This document shows positions 7,708-15,195 of a DNA stretch of 39,432 bases, one piece after another (position 1 is the stretch's first letter; every line of letters begins with the position of its first letter). The notes beneath the pieces were generated by a model. That model made no database searches and had not been told where the DNA came from. It saw only the letters and a list, made by a program, of their open reading frames with translations. The DNA is from DATDQA01 sp035292505 (GTDB lineage Bacteria > Bacteroidota > Bacteroidia > Chitinophagales > Saprospiraceae). The translations under genes were made by a program, and so were the position numbers. The DNA is taken from NCBI GenBank assembly GCA_035292505.1, contig DATDQA010000038.1:1-39432 (forward strand), in the 5' to 3' direction.

Positions 7708-7729
7708 TAGTTCACAAATATATGAACTA
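7708..7729. promoter_or_regulatory. Inverted-repeat operator for the ArsR regulator
   Basis: TAGTTCA-(8 bp)-TGAACTA is a perfect 7-bp inverted repeat lying 16-37 bp upstream of the arsR-type start codon. Its size and symmetry fit a dimeric ArsR-family site. The spacer is exactly the -7 promoter box, so a bound repressor would exclude RNA polymerase. Confidence 0.75.
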
Positions 7730-7747
7730 ACAGATTAAACTGCCAAA
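7715..7747 (-). promoter_or_regulatory. Bacteroidota-type promoter of the sulfide operon
   Basis: Read on the minus strand, TATATTTG at 7722-7715 is a full match to the Bacteroidota -7 consensus TAnnTTTG. TTTG at 7747-7744 lies 21 bp upstream and fits the -33 element. The predicted start point is a few bases before the ATG at 7692, giving a very short leader. Confidence 0.7.
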
Positions 7748-7996
7748 TCTTTTTTATGAGTTGAGGAATGTTTTTGGCTAGCTGGTTTTTGTAAGTGGGA
7801 AAGATCTAGCTGTTTTACAAGTGGTGTGAATCAGGACGGCTTCACCTGCTTTACCGGCTTCACCGGTTTCATCCCAATTTTTTATAAATACCTGGCGGAC
7901 ACCATGCATTCGGCAGGCAGGCTTGGGTCCGTACGCTACTAATTCCTCTGCTTCCTCTACTTCCTCTGCTTCCTCAGTTTTTCCTGTTTCCTCCAT
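7748..7996. repeat. Intergenic low-complexity region with 9-bp tandem repeats
   Basis: The space between the sulfide operon promoter and the next gene (304 bp in all, 7693-7996) holds no convincing gene. It contains two clusters of 9-bp units. At 7838-7873 there are four units of the type GGCTTCACC/TGCTTTACC. At 7943-7978 there are four units of the type TTCCTCT(G/A)C. A frame read through both on the minus strand yields only E/A/G-rich repeats, which is a consequence of the 9-bp period. Confidence 0.6.
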
Positions 7997-9118
7997 TTAC
8001 ACCTTGATATATACACCCCTTTTGTCCAGTAAAAATCCTATTCCCCAACAGAACAGCATAAAGAGGAGTGCAAACATCAACGAGGCATTGATCGGACTCG
8101 CAATGCTGCTTAAGAAACTATAGATCGCGCTCTGCACATTTCCTTCACCGGCCGGGATCAGGTACAAAGTCACAAGCAGTATTTCCGAAAGCACATAGAT
8201 GAAGAGCGGATTCCTGCCGAAGACCACGAAGAAGTAAGTGAATTCTTTCCGTTTCAACATCTCGATATAATAGATTAAGACTGACAGTATCAGAAGATCG
8301 ATACCAGATGTGAGCAGCACGAAGGAACTTGTCCAGAGTTTCTTGTTTATCGGGAAGGCCATGTCCCAGATGAGAGCCACCAGGATACACACCACACCTG
8401 CGAGCATCAGTTTTGCAATCATCTCATAGGTATTACCCAGCTTTCGAACGAGCTTCCCCGCCATGTAACCGATGAGTACATTCACAATGGCAGGGATAGT
8501 GCTGAGCTGCCCTTCAGGATCAAACGCGACACCTTCGCCATGATACAAATGGTCAGGTCCGAACAAGGCGAGATCAAGCTTCAGTCCTGCATTACCAGCC
8601 AGGCTGTAAGGATCTCCTGTGTCGCCAAAGACATAACTCAGTAGCCAGTACAAGAGCAGCAAACCGGCGCCGATGTACATTGCCATCTTCTGCGAAGCAT
8701 AGTGTAGAATGACGGAGGCGAAGAAGTAACACAAGGCGATCCGTTGCAATACTCCCATGATACGCGTCTCAGCGAGAGGTCTCAGTTCCAATCCACCCTC
8801 AGCTGCTTGTTGGAAAAACGGAAACCAATACATGAGATAGCCAAGCAAGAAGATGAGGAAGGTGCGTTTCAGCGTCTTGCTCCAGAAGACACGATTGCCC
8901 TGTGCTTCATATTTCGCCATGACAAATGCCATCGCATTGCCAACTGCGAAGAGAAATGAAGGAAAGACGAGATCGGTCGGCGTGAAGCCATGCCAGGGCG
9001 CATGAAGGAGTGGCGCATAAGCGATGTCCCAACTCCCCGGCGAGTTGACGACAATCATAAAGCAAATGGTCATGCCACGGAATACGTCAAGGGCGAGATA
9101 GCGCTGTTGTACAGACAT
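7997..9118 (-). CDS. Multipass membrane acyltransferase, HGSNAT/DUF5009-like
   Basis: The 373-residue integral membrane protein has about ten hydrophobic segments. The N-terminus RYLALDVFRGMTICFMIVVN followed by HAPWHGFTPTDLVFPSFLF is the signature of the heparan-alpha-glucosaminide N-acetyltransferase/DUF5009 group, which moves acetyl groups across the membrane onto sugars. Asp10 and the HAxWHG histidines are the expected functional residues. Bacterial members are thought to acetylate cell-surface or peptidoglycan sugars, but the substrate here is unknown. It appears to be a single gene, with repeats on its downstream side and a separate gene upstream. Confidence 0.88.
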   Translation of the reverse strand: MSVQQRYLALDVFRGMTICFMIVVNSPGSWDIAYAPLLHAPWHGFTPTDLVFPSFLFAVGNAMAFVMAKYEAQGNRVFWSKTLKRTFLIFLLGYLMYWFPFFQQAAEGGLELRPLAETRIMGVLQRIALCYFFASVILHYASQKMAMYIGAGLLLLYWLLSYVFGDTGDPYSLAGNAGLKLDLALFGPDHLYHGEGVAFDPEGQLSTIPAIVNVLIGYMAGKLVRKLGNTYEMIAKLMLAGVVCILVALIWDMAFPINKKLWTSSFVLLTSGIDLLILSVLIYYIEMLKRKEFTYFFVVFGRNPLFIYVLSEILLVTLYLIPAGEGNVQSAIYSFLSSIASPINASLMFALLFMLFCWGIGFLLDKRGVYIKV

Positions 9119-9202
9119 CTGTTTTTATAATTGGAACGGCATTTCAACCAAAGATCGCAAAGGAAAATTGGGTCTATCAGTGCGGGGGGCCTTTCAGGCA
9201 GT

Positions 9203-10159
9203 TTATGTTTCGATTTTAGTTTCTTCTGTTTCAGGATGTTTGACCCGATTTGACGGAAGTTCCTTTGCTTCTGTCTTTACGATGAAGACTGCATTCTGGT
9301 AAGGTCTTATACCGCGACCCATATTCAGACTATACACTTTGGTGAATTCCGCACCGAAGTAAAGGATCATGGATGAATAGTACACCCAAACGAGCACGAT
9401 GATCACCGCAGCAGCAGCGCCGTACGAACTGGCGATATCAGAGCTACCAAGATAGAATCCGATGAGGAACTTCCCGGTGAGAAACAGTACCGCCGCAAAG
9501 CAGGCTCCTATCATAGCATCCTTCCAGGCGATGAACGCATCCGGTAATACTTTATAAATGATGGTGAATAATGCTACAATGATCAGAAAGAGGAGAACCA
9601 GGTTGATGCCTTTCAACAAATAGGCATTCGTTTCTCCCAGGTAAACTGACAGTCTTTCGGTCAGTGCATCGGTGAGGATGTTGATGAAAAGAGAAACGAG
9701 GAGTAAAAATCCAAGTCCGGTAATGATGGAAAAGGAGAGAAGGCGGTCTTTGATAAGTTTAAGCCAGCCTTTTTTTGGTTTTACGCGCACAGCCCAGATA
9801 TAGTTGATGCTGGTCTGGATCTCCACGAATACGGTGCTGGCACCAAGAAGGAAGATTGCCGACCCAATGATGCTGAAAGTCGCGCCCTTTCTTTCCGCAC
9901 TAATATTCTCTAAGAAAGACAGAATGGATTCCGCTCCCTGTGTGCCGAGTAACAGTTGTAATTGTTTCCGGATATTCCCTGTCACTACTTGCTGTTCGAA
10001 GAACAGACCCGCAAGCGAAAGCATCACAAGAAGCAAAGGACCAATGCTGAACACCGTATAGTACGCAAGTGATGCACTGAGTTTTGCGGCATGATCTGAG
10101 TGAAACTCCTTCGCAGAAGTGCGTAGCACCTGGAGCCATGTTCTCATCGTTGTTTTCAT
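9203..10159 (-). CDS. YihY/virulence factor BrkB family membrane protein
   Basis: The 318-residue protein has six hydrophobic segments and the family hallmarks DHAAKLSASLAYYTVFSIGPLLL near the N-terminus and SSYGAAAAVIIVLVWVYYSSMILYFGAEFTKVY near the C-terminus. Older databases call this family ribonuclease BN, which is incorrect. Proposed roles are membrane transport or envelope integrity. The ATG at 10159 is preferred over an upstream TTG at 10186, because a promoter-like TGTCTTTG (10178-10185, minus strand) lies just before it. The C-terminal 35 residues are polar and cytoplasmic. Confidence 0.88.
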   Translation of the reverse strand: MKTTMRTWLQVLRTSAKEFHSDHAAKLSASLAYYTVFSIGPLLLVMLSLAGLFFEQQVVTGNIRKQLQLLLGTQGAESILSFLENISAERKGATFSIIGSAIFLLGASTVFVEIQTSINYIWAVRVKPKKGWLKLIKDRLLSFSIITGLGFLLLVSLFINILTDALTERLSVYLGETNAYLLKGINLVLLFLIIVALFTIIYKVLPDAFIAWKDAMIGACFAAVLFLTGKFLIGFYLGSSDIASSYGAAAAVIIVLVWVYYSSMILYFGAEFTKVYSLNMGRGIRPYQNAVFIVKTEAKELPSNRVKHPETEETKIET

Positions 10160-10186
10160 CCTAATCCCTTCTGTTTGCAAAGACAA

Positions 10187-10714
10187 TGAGCAACTCCGTC
10201 ACTTGCATTTCCCTCAGACCCCGCGTATTGCCATCTGTTGCTGTCCCGGGTGTGAATTTAGGAAACAAGCCATTCAATATTCAATATTGAGTCTACTCCG
10301 AAAAGTTCTTCGCAGAAGAATACGGTCGTTGCCCTGTTCGAAGTCCTCTATGGAATCTTTGGGATTTTATTAAGCGCAGAATGTGAGAATGCGAGAATGT
10401 GAGAAGCGATAGAACGATCCTTAGATCCCTCTCCACTGAAGGTGGATTCGGGCAAGCTTGCCTCTTCGACTTCGCGCCGTCGCCGAAGCTATGGCGCAGA
10501 CCCGTAACCAAGGCGAAGGAGGTTGATCCCTCTTCGACCGTCCGTAGCTATGCGTATGCGGTTGATCCGTTCACCGTTCATTATGAAACAACTCAACAGT
10601 CACCCTTCGACCTCGCTCTGCGCTCCGTCGCCGTAGCCGGCTATGGCGCAGGCGCCCGAAGCGGCTACGCGGAGGCGCAGCAAGCTCAGCGCAAGCTTAC
10701 CAGCCCACTTACAA
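10187..10714. repeat. Gene-free region with dispersed CTTCGAC / GCCGAAGC elements
   Basis: About 530 bp without a convincing gene. It holds at least three related GC-rich elements, at about 10461-10502, 10523-10578 and 10602-10690. They share CTTCGACxTCGC, GCCG(A/T)AGC and CTATGGCGCAG(A/G)C. The middle copy reads TTGATCCC, TCTTCGACCG, GCGG, TTGATCCG, TTCACCGTT and has a near-identical partner at 30931-31007. Open frames across this region are made of these repeats. A short GAATGTGAGAATGCGAGAATGTGAG repeat lies at 10379-10403. Confidence 0.65.
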
Positions 10715-10746
10715 GGATCAAGTCCCAATCTTAGTTGAAATTCGAG
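10715..10746. repeat. Left terminal inverted repeat of the IS256-family element
   Basis: It begins GGATCAAGTCCCAATCTTAG and is the partner of 12067-12098. It contains the transposase stop codon (10718-10720). The flanking bases 10701-10714 (CAGCCCACTTACAA) resemble one unit of the 11-bp repeat array found on the other side. Confidence 0.85.
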
Positions 10747-11989
10747 GAGAGACCTCCGTTGATAACTCTAATATAATTGCATTTTGAAGTTGAGTCAGTT
10801 TTGAATGGCCAGGAATCTTTCTCATGCTCGCTTCGACTTCGATCAGAGCAGCAGCGACCCATCGATGACGTTGTTCTGAATTGGTCCAATACTTGACTTT
10901 ATGGATGTACTTACAGAGTTGAGAATTAAGGTTTTCAATGCAGTTTGTAGTACTGAAACTCCTTCCGAAAAGCTTGTGCATCCCGATACGATGAAGAGTA
11001 AGCAATTCTTCTAATCCTTCATTAAGACTGCGCGATGCGGAAAGATTGATTCCTTCAAGTCGATTTGCTAACTGGGTAAGTTCCGCTTTTGCATCTTGAT
11101 AAGAACTTTTGTCCAGCGCTTTTTGAAAAGCATTCTTCACCGATTCATGTTCTTTTTCCGGAAGGTATTTCAAGAGGTTCTCTCGTTTGTGCCATGTGCA
11201 TCTTTGGATCAATGCCTTAGAACCAAAGCTCTCAATGATTGCCTTGCGAAACCCTTTCGAGCCATCCACCACAAACAGAAGTCCTTTATCATAAGACAGC
11301 CCTCGTTGTTTAAGATCACGGAATAAATCCAGTACAGGTCCTGAATGCTCGCTTGGTGCATGAACAAATCCCAAGGGAATTTTCGCACCCTGCAGCGTTA
11401 CTCCTAAGGCAATGATAATCTGCTCATTAGCAAGATATTTCCCATCCAGAAAAATTCCAACAAACGCATACTGCTCCAGACTACGATCCTGGAATGCCTC
11501 CAACTTCTCTTTTGTCCGCTCAATGAAGCGTCGGCTTACTTCACTCTTCGACAATCCAAAACCTTGTTCCAAATGGTTGACCACCTTGTCATAATCTCTT
11601 GTACTTAGTCCTCGTAATACTCCTTGCACCAGTTGGTCGGTCGGTTCATCCATTTGTTTGCATTGTTCATATCGTTCCAAAGGCACTGCCTTGCTTTCTC
11701 GTGTGTCCATCACCCGGGGAACCTCAATCGGAACTTTCGTATCTCCAATGCGCACACTCCCTGGGTTGTAGCCCCACCGGCTATATCTTCCGCCTTCCGG
11801 TTTGTTATGGCTATATCGCTCTCCTGCTTTCTCAATGACTTCCTCTTCCAGCAATTCATTGATCATAATTTGGCACAGGCTCAGGTGGTTTCGCAGCACT
11901 TCTAGCTTCAGATCCACTGATTGGTCCATTAGCCAGCCAAGTCGCTTGCGGTTCATTTCCTTAAATTCACGAACTGAGAGGTCTTCCAT
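10718..11989 (-). CDS. IS256-family transposase
   Basis: In this 423-residue mutator-type DDE transposase, the catalytic acids are readable: the first Asp in FLDGKYL, the second Asp in FVVDGSKGF and the Glu in NCIENLNSQL. The family motif RCTWHKRENLLKYLP lies between the second Asp and the Glu. No frameshift or stop interrupts it, so the element may still be mobile. The last residues (ISTKIGT) and the stop codon are encoded inside the left terminal inverted repeat, so the end of the gene and the end of the transposon overlap. Confidence 0.95.
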   Translation of the reverse strand: MEDLSVREFKEMNRKRLGWLMDQSVDLKLEVLRNHLSLCQIMINELLEEEVIEKAGERYSHNKPEGGRYSRWGYNPGSVRIGDTKVPIEVPRVMDTRESKAVPLERYEQCKQMDEPTDQLVQGVLRGLSTRDYDKVVNHLEQGFGLSKSEVSRRFIERTKEKLEAFQDRSLEQYAFVGIFLDGKYLANEQIIIALGVTLQGAKIPLGFVHAPSEHSGPVLDLFRDLKQRGLSYDKGLLFVVDGSKGFRKAIIESFGSKALIQRCTWHKRENLLKYLPEKEHESVKNAFQKALDKSSYQDAKAELTQLANRLEGINLSASRSLNEGLEELLTLHRIGMHKLFGRSFSTTNCIENLNSQLCKYIHKVKYWTNSEQRHRWVAAALIEVEASMRKIPGHSKLTQLQNAIILELSTEVSPRISTKIGT

Positions 11990-12066
11990 AGTTGAAGCAT
12001 TTTTGTAGTGATTAATTCTTCAATTTACGAAGCCTCTCTTTTTTCAGTCTACTCTCTTGCAGACCG

Positions 12067-12098
12067 CTCGAATTTCAACTAGATTGGGGACTTGATCC
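12067..12098. repeat. Right terminal inverted repeat of the IS256-family element
   Basis: The reverse complement begins GGATCAAGTCCCCAATCTAG and matches the left end at 10715-10746 at 28 of 32 positions without gaps. The differences come from one extra C and one missing T. Confidence 0.85.
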
Positions 12099-12107
12099 TT
12101 ACAAGAC

Positions 12108-12179
12108 ACTTAACAGCTACTTAGCAGCCACTTAGCAACTACTTAGCAGCCACTTAGCAACTACTTAGCAGCCACTTAG
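12108..12179. repeat. Tandem array of 11-bp units, ACTTAGCAGCC / ACTTAGCAACT
   Basis: Six full units and a partial seventh lie head to tail. The first is ACTTAACAGCT, and the rest alternate between ACTTAGCAGCC and ACTTAGCAACT, giving a 22-bp higher-order period. The array ends two bases short of the stop codon of the permuted ATP-grasp gene. The same unit family (AGCCACTTACC) forms a second array at 17991-18044. Confidence 0.85.
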
Positions 12180-12181
12180 AA

Positions 12182-13372
12182 CTATTCAAAAAAACCTACA
12201 CTTCCACCCACCCACGTCTTATCCTTATTATACTTGACTCCAATCATTTCACCTTTACTCAGGCGAGCCAGATTATTGACGATGCGCGGACGGGGAGCTC
12301 CTTCTTCCCAAATCATGAGCATGCGCAATTCGACTTTCGCGGGTTCGTCTAAGGTCTCGATGACAGGATGATACTTTACGCGTTCCTGGAGTATGTATTG
12401 TGCGGGATCTGTGACGAGATCGAGATCGTGCTTGGCGATATGCAGTTTCACACCTGTCCCGGAAAATGAATACAATGGCTTCAGGACAAAGTGATCCAGA
12501 TCAGGGGGTAACTCATTCATCTGACTGAGAAACCACGTACGGGGTGCATATTGACTTTCGATAAAAGGCAAGGTGAACTTACTGATCCGGAAAAACCAAT
12601 TTGGATGCCCAACCCAGTGCACGTCGCACTCACGTGTAAACTTGAATTGCTTCGTGAGCTCCTTGCGTTGGATGAGTTCATCATAGATCACACGATTGTA
12701 GATGCGCTTGATGTGTATTTCTTTTCCCTGTTCATCTTTATAATATGCCTTGCCATCGCGCTGATAGACTTCCGTGATACAGGCGACATGAATGCCCAGG
12801 TGATGTTTGGTTGCATGAAAATCAATCTGTGTATTCTGTTTCCATGGTTCCACTTCAAGGAGAACAACCTGCTTTGGATCTTCGTCACCGACAATCACCT
12901 TGCGCAACAACTCCAGATAACTTTCTTCATTCAGGCCATCGCAGAGATGATTCATCTGATCCGGAATCCGGAAATGCTTCCGATACGCTTTCGCGGCGAG
13001 ATGCTGGTAGAAGTACAATGATGGGAATCCCTGTACTTCAATCAACATTGGCCAAAGCTCTCCGTTTTCTTTCAACGTCACACCGAAGTCCATGACGAGG
13101 AATAAGGTATGGTCGCCTTCATTTGGTACCGCATATTTCCTCTGCAATGCATTTTGGGTCAGCTCTTTGAAATCCGGTCTGCAGATCGTGTCGGAGATTT
13201 CAGCCGTTGCCCGAAAGAGATGCTCCTTCAGCGCTCTTGGAATAAATACCGGCGTCTCGGCAATCCTGAAATTCGGAATATGATTGTATGCGTTGCCAAT
13301 ATCGTCCACGAAAGCCTTGTAAGCATCATCTGTGAACGCTGTATTATATCCACGTCGGATGTCAGGGATCAT
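12182..13372 (-). CDS. Circularly permuted ATP-grasp ligase of unknown substrate
   Basis: In this 396-residue protein the ATP-grasp landmarks appear in permuted order. The metal-binding part comes first: Asp95 in LVMDFG, then Glu112 and Gln114 in LIEVQGFPS. The nucleotide-binding part follows: Lys298 in FVLKPLYSFSGTGV, Glu330 in ILQERV, Arg350 and Asn366/367 in RIVNNLARLSKG. This order is seen in glutathionylspermidine synthetase-like and other CP-ATP-grasp proteins, which form amide bonds. It is the third gene of the cassette, 36 bp after the amidotransferase. The fold call is moderate; the substrate is unknown. Confidence 0.7.
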   Translation of the reverse strand: MIPDIRRGYNTAFTDDAYKAFVDDIGNAYNHIPNFRIAETPVFIPRALKEHLFRATAEISDTICRPDFKELTQNALQRKYAVPNEGDHTLFLVMDFGVTLKENGELWPMLIEVQGFPSLYFYQHLAAKAYRKHFRIPDQMNHLCDGLNEESYLELLRKVIVGDEDPKQVVLLEVEPWKQNTQIDFHATKHHLGIHVACITEVYQRDGKAYYKDEQGKEIHIKRIYNRVIYDELIQRKELTKQFKFTRECDVHWVGHPNWFFRISKFTLPFIESQYAPRTWFLSQMNELPPDLDHFVLKPLYSFSGTGVKLHIAKHDLDLVTDPAQYILQERVKYHPVIETLDEPAKVELRMLMIWEEGAPRPRIVNNLARLSKGEMIGVKYNKDKTWVGGSVGFFE

Positions 13373-13408
13373 AAGGTATCTGGCCGCTATCGGTCGGCAG
13401 TGCCAAAC

Positions 13409-14218
13409 TTAACAAAGTGCCTCGACTTGCTGCAGACTTTCGATCGCATGTCTTAAGAACCGCGGGAGAATCGTGCACTGTGTGAGCCCAAGTTTATTGG
13501 GATCATGCAGCTCCGTGATCATACGCAGGTATTTATCGGGATGTTGGAATTCCAGAATCTCATCCCGCTTGTCAGGTTTCGTAAAATGCTGCAACATACC
13601 AAGTGGTGACGCCTCCGGATGAAATTGTGTGCCGAACCAGGTCTCCGAAAACCGGATCGCCATCGCGGCGCGCTCCATAGACACATGCGGCCGGACTTTC
13701 TCTAATGCAGTGATCTTTGCACCATAGAAATCTAATGTCGCCTGGTCTATCTCCGTAATTTGATAATCTCTGAAGTCACCAACATAAAACGGATCAGGTA
13801 AATCTTTGAAGAGCGACTCTGTCAATCCGTCAGCAGTCTTATGTACAGGATAGATACCGAACGACCTGGTGTTCCTTTTTGAGAGCTTACCAATACCCCA
13901 ATGCCAACAAAGTGTCTGAAATGAATGACAGATGAAGAATACGTGTTTCTTTGGAAGAGAAGTATCCTGATTCATTTTCCACAACGTGTCGATCAGATGA
14001 AAGAATGGATCACCCCATGTTGGATCAATGTCACGGGGATCGCCCGGCCCACCGGAAAGGATATAGAGATCGAAACTCGTGTCAGGTACCATCTTACCTT
14101 CACGCACATCAAAGACTTTCGCCGTGAGCTCCGGAAATGCCTTGACCAGGTTCCTGAGATAGGTCATCCCCAGATTTGGCGTACCATTATAAAGGTCGAG
14201 GATAGCGGTGCGAAACAT
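13409..14218 (-). CDS. Class I glutamine amidotransferase-like protein
   Basis: The 269-residue protein with the GATase1 fold has LSGGPGDP (oxyanion strand, residues 54-61), the nucleophile Cys97 in FFICHSFQ, and His200 and Glu202 in TQFHPEASP, so the catalytic triad is complete. The nucleophile elbow lacks the usual GxCxG glycines, which sets it apart from the GuaA and TrpG branches. MFRTAILDLYNG at 14218 is preferred over an in-frame ATG at 14248 inside the preceding gene; this leaves a 10-bp gap. Between two ATP-grasp genes it may supply ammonia from glutamine or hydrolyse a gamma-glutamyl bond. Confidence 0.85.
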   Translation of the reverse strand: MFRTAILDLYNGTPNLGMTYLRNLVKAFPELTAKVFDVREGKMVPDTSFDLYILSGGPGDPRDIDPTWGDPFFHLIDTLWKMNQDTSLPKKHVFFICHSFQTLCWHWGIGKLSKRNTRSFGIYPVHKTADGLTESLFKDLPDPFYVGDFRDYQITEIDQATLDFYGAKITALEKVRPHVSMERAAMAIRFSETWFGTQFHPEASPLGMLQHFTKPDKRDEILEFQHPDKYLRMITELHDPNKLGLTQCTILPRFLRHAIESLQQVEALC

Positions 14219-14228
14219 GAATGCTGAA

Positions 14229-15167
14229 TCAGTATTGACCACGAACAAATTCGCCCCAGGTGAGGTTCATTTTGCCCTCCTTCGTATTCAAGACACGTTC
14301 AATTGCCATCTCTGCGGCATTCTGCACAATCCAGGTAAAATTTGCTTCACCCACACTTTCCACCGCCGCATCAGGTGCCGGGTTGCAGAAATCGATCGCA
14401 TATGGTACGCCATCCTGTATTGCAAATTCAACAGTGTTCAAATCGTAACCTAATGCATGATTCAATCTGAGCACGCCGTCGTGTACTTTTTTTACTATCG
14501 GGTCTCTCAAACTCGCCGTTTCCCTGACATAGCGCAAATGATGCGGATTGCGTGGCTCATAGGGCATGATATGTACCCGGTCACCGGATAAATAGTAACA
14601 TCTGAAGTACCTGTCAAAATCAATCGCCTGCTGAAGCATCATCACAAGCTTCCCCGTCTCATGATATGCTTTAAACAATTCTCCCATGTCATTCACTTTA
14701 TATACGCTCTTCCAACCACCACCGGCATGGGGTTTCATGTATAAGGGAAATCCTCCGAGATAGGCGATGATTTTCTCCCAATCCATCCATTTCAGATTGC
14801 TAAATGACTCGGCTGAGGTATCATCCGGCCTTTCAAAAGACGGGAGGAGCACAGTCTTAGGCACAGTCACATGTACAGAAAGCGCCAGGCTGTTATTAAA
14901 AAACTTTTCATCAGCACTCCACCAAAAGGGATTATTCATCACCGCAGTACCCGTGATCGCTGCATTCTTCAAATACGCCCTATAAAACGGTACATCCTGT
15001 GAGATCCGGTCTATCAGTACAGCATACGGTGTTGGCATACCCTGTACCACTTCATCTACCTGTGCTAGTTCTGCCTGTACGCCTTTTGGTGCAATACTGT
15101 TTACGCGGTCAACAAAAGCCTGTGGAAAGGAGCGTTCCTTGCCAAAAAGAATACCAATTTTCTTCAT
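14229..15167 (-). CDS. RimK/D-Ala-D-Ala ligase-like ATP-grasp protein
   Basis: This is a 312-residue ATP-grasp enzyme in normal order. It has a pre-ATP domain starting MKKIGILFGKERSFP, Lys88 in SADEKFFNN, Lys145 in YMKPHAGGGW with the glycine-rich loop at 149-151, then Glu247 (VEFAI) and Asp259/Asn262 (AIDFCNPAPD), which bind the metals. Members activate a carboxylate as acyl phosphate and join it to an amine. It is the first gene of a three-gene leftward operon with a glutamine amidotransferase and a permuted ATP-grasp. A TATCTTTG box lies upstream. The substrate is unknown. Confidence 0.8.
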   Translation of the reverse strand: MKKIGILFGKERSFPQAFVDRVNSIAPKGVQAELAQVDEVVQGMPTPYAVLIDRISQDVPFYRAYLKNAAITGTAVMNNPFWWSADEKFFNNSLALSVHVTVPKTVLLPSFERPDDTSAESFSNLKWMDWEKIIAYLGGFPLYMKPHAGGGWKSVYKVNDMGELFKAYHETGKLVMMLQQAIDFDRYFRCYYLSGDRVHIMPYEPRNPHHLRYVRETASLRDPIVKKVHDGVLRLNHALGYDLNTVEFAIQDGVPYAIDFCNPAPDAAVESVGEANFTWIVQNAAEMAIERVLNTKEGKMNLTWGEFVRGQY

Positions 15168-15195
15168 GCCAATGCGAAATTAGGGTAGTGCGGTG

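Larger units (their letters stand above)
10715..12098 (-). mobile_element. IS256-family insertion sequence, complete
   Basis: The 1384-bp element is bounded by 32-bp terminal inverted repeats (10715-10746 and 12067-12098). The repeats begin GGATCAAGTCCC and differ only by one base shifted in a C/T run. It encodes one intact transposase. Both ends are flanked directly by TTACAA (10709-10714 and 12099-12104), a possible target duplication, although 8-9 bp is usual for this family. The element splits a tract of 11-bp CCACTTA(C/G)CAG repeats. Confidence 0.88.

Noticed and set aside
7778..7996. Open frame rich in Glu and Ala on the minus strand
   Set aside because: It is produced by the 9-bp period of two simple repeats and has no conserved part.
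10399..10734. Open frame of about 110 codons on the plus strand
   Set aside because: It is made entirely of the GC-rich dispersed repeats and runs into the end of the insertion sequence.
12108..12179. CRISPR-like repeat array
   Set aside because: The units are 11 bp and directly adjacent, with no spacers of unique sequence and no cas genes nearby.
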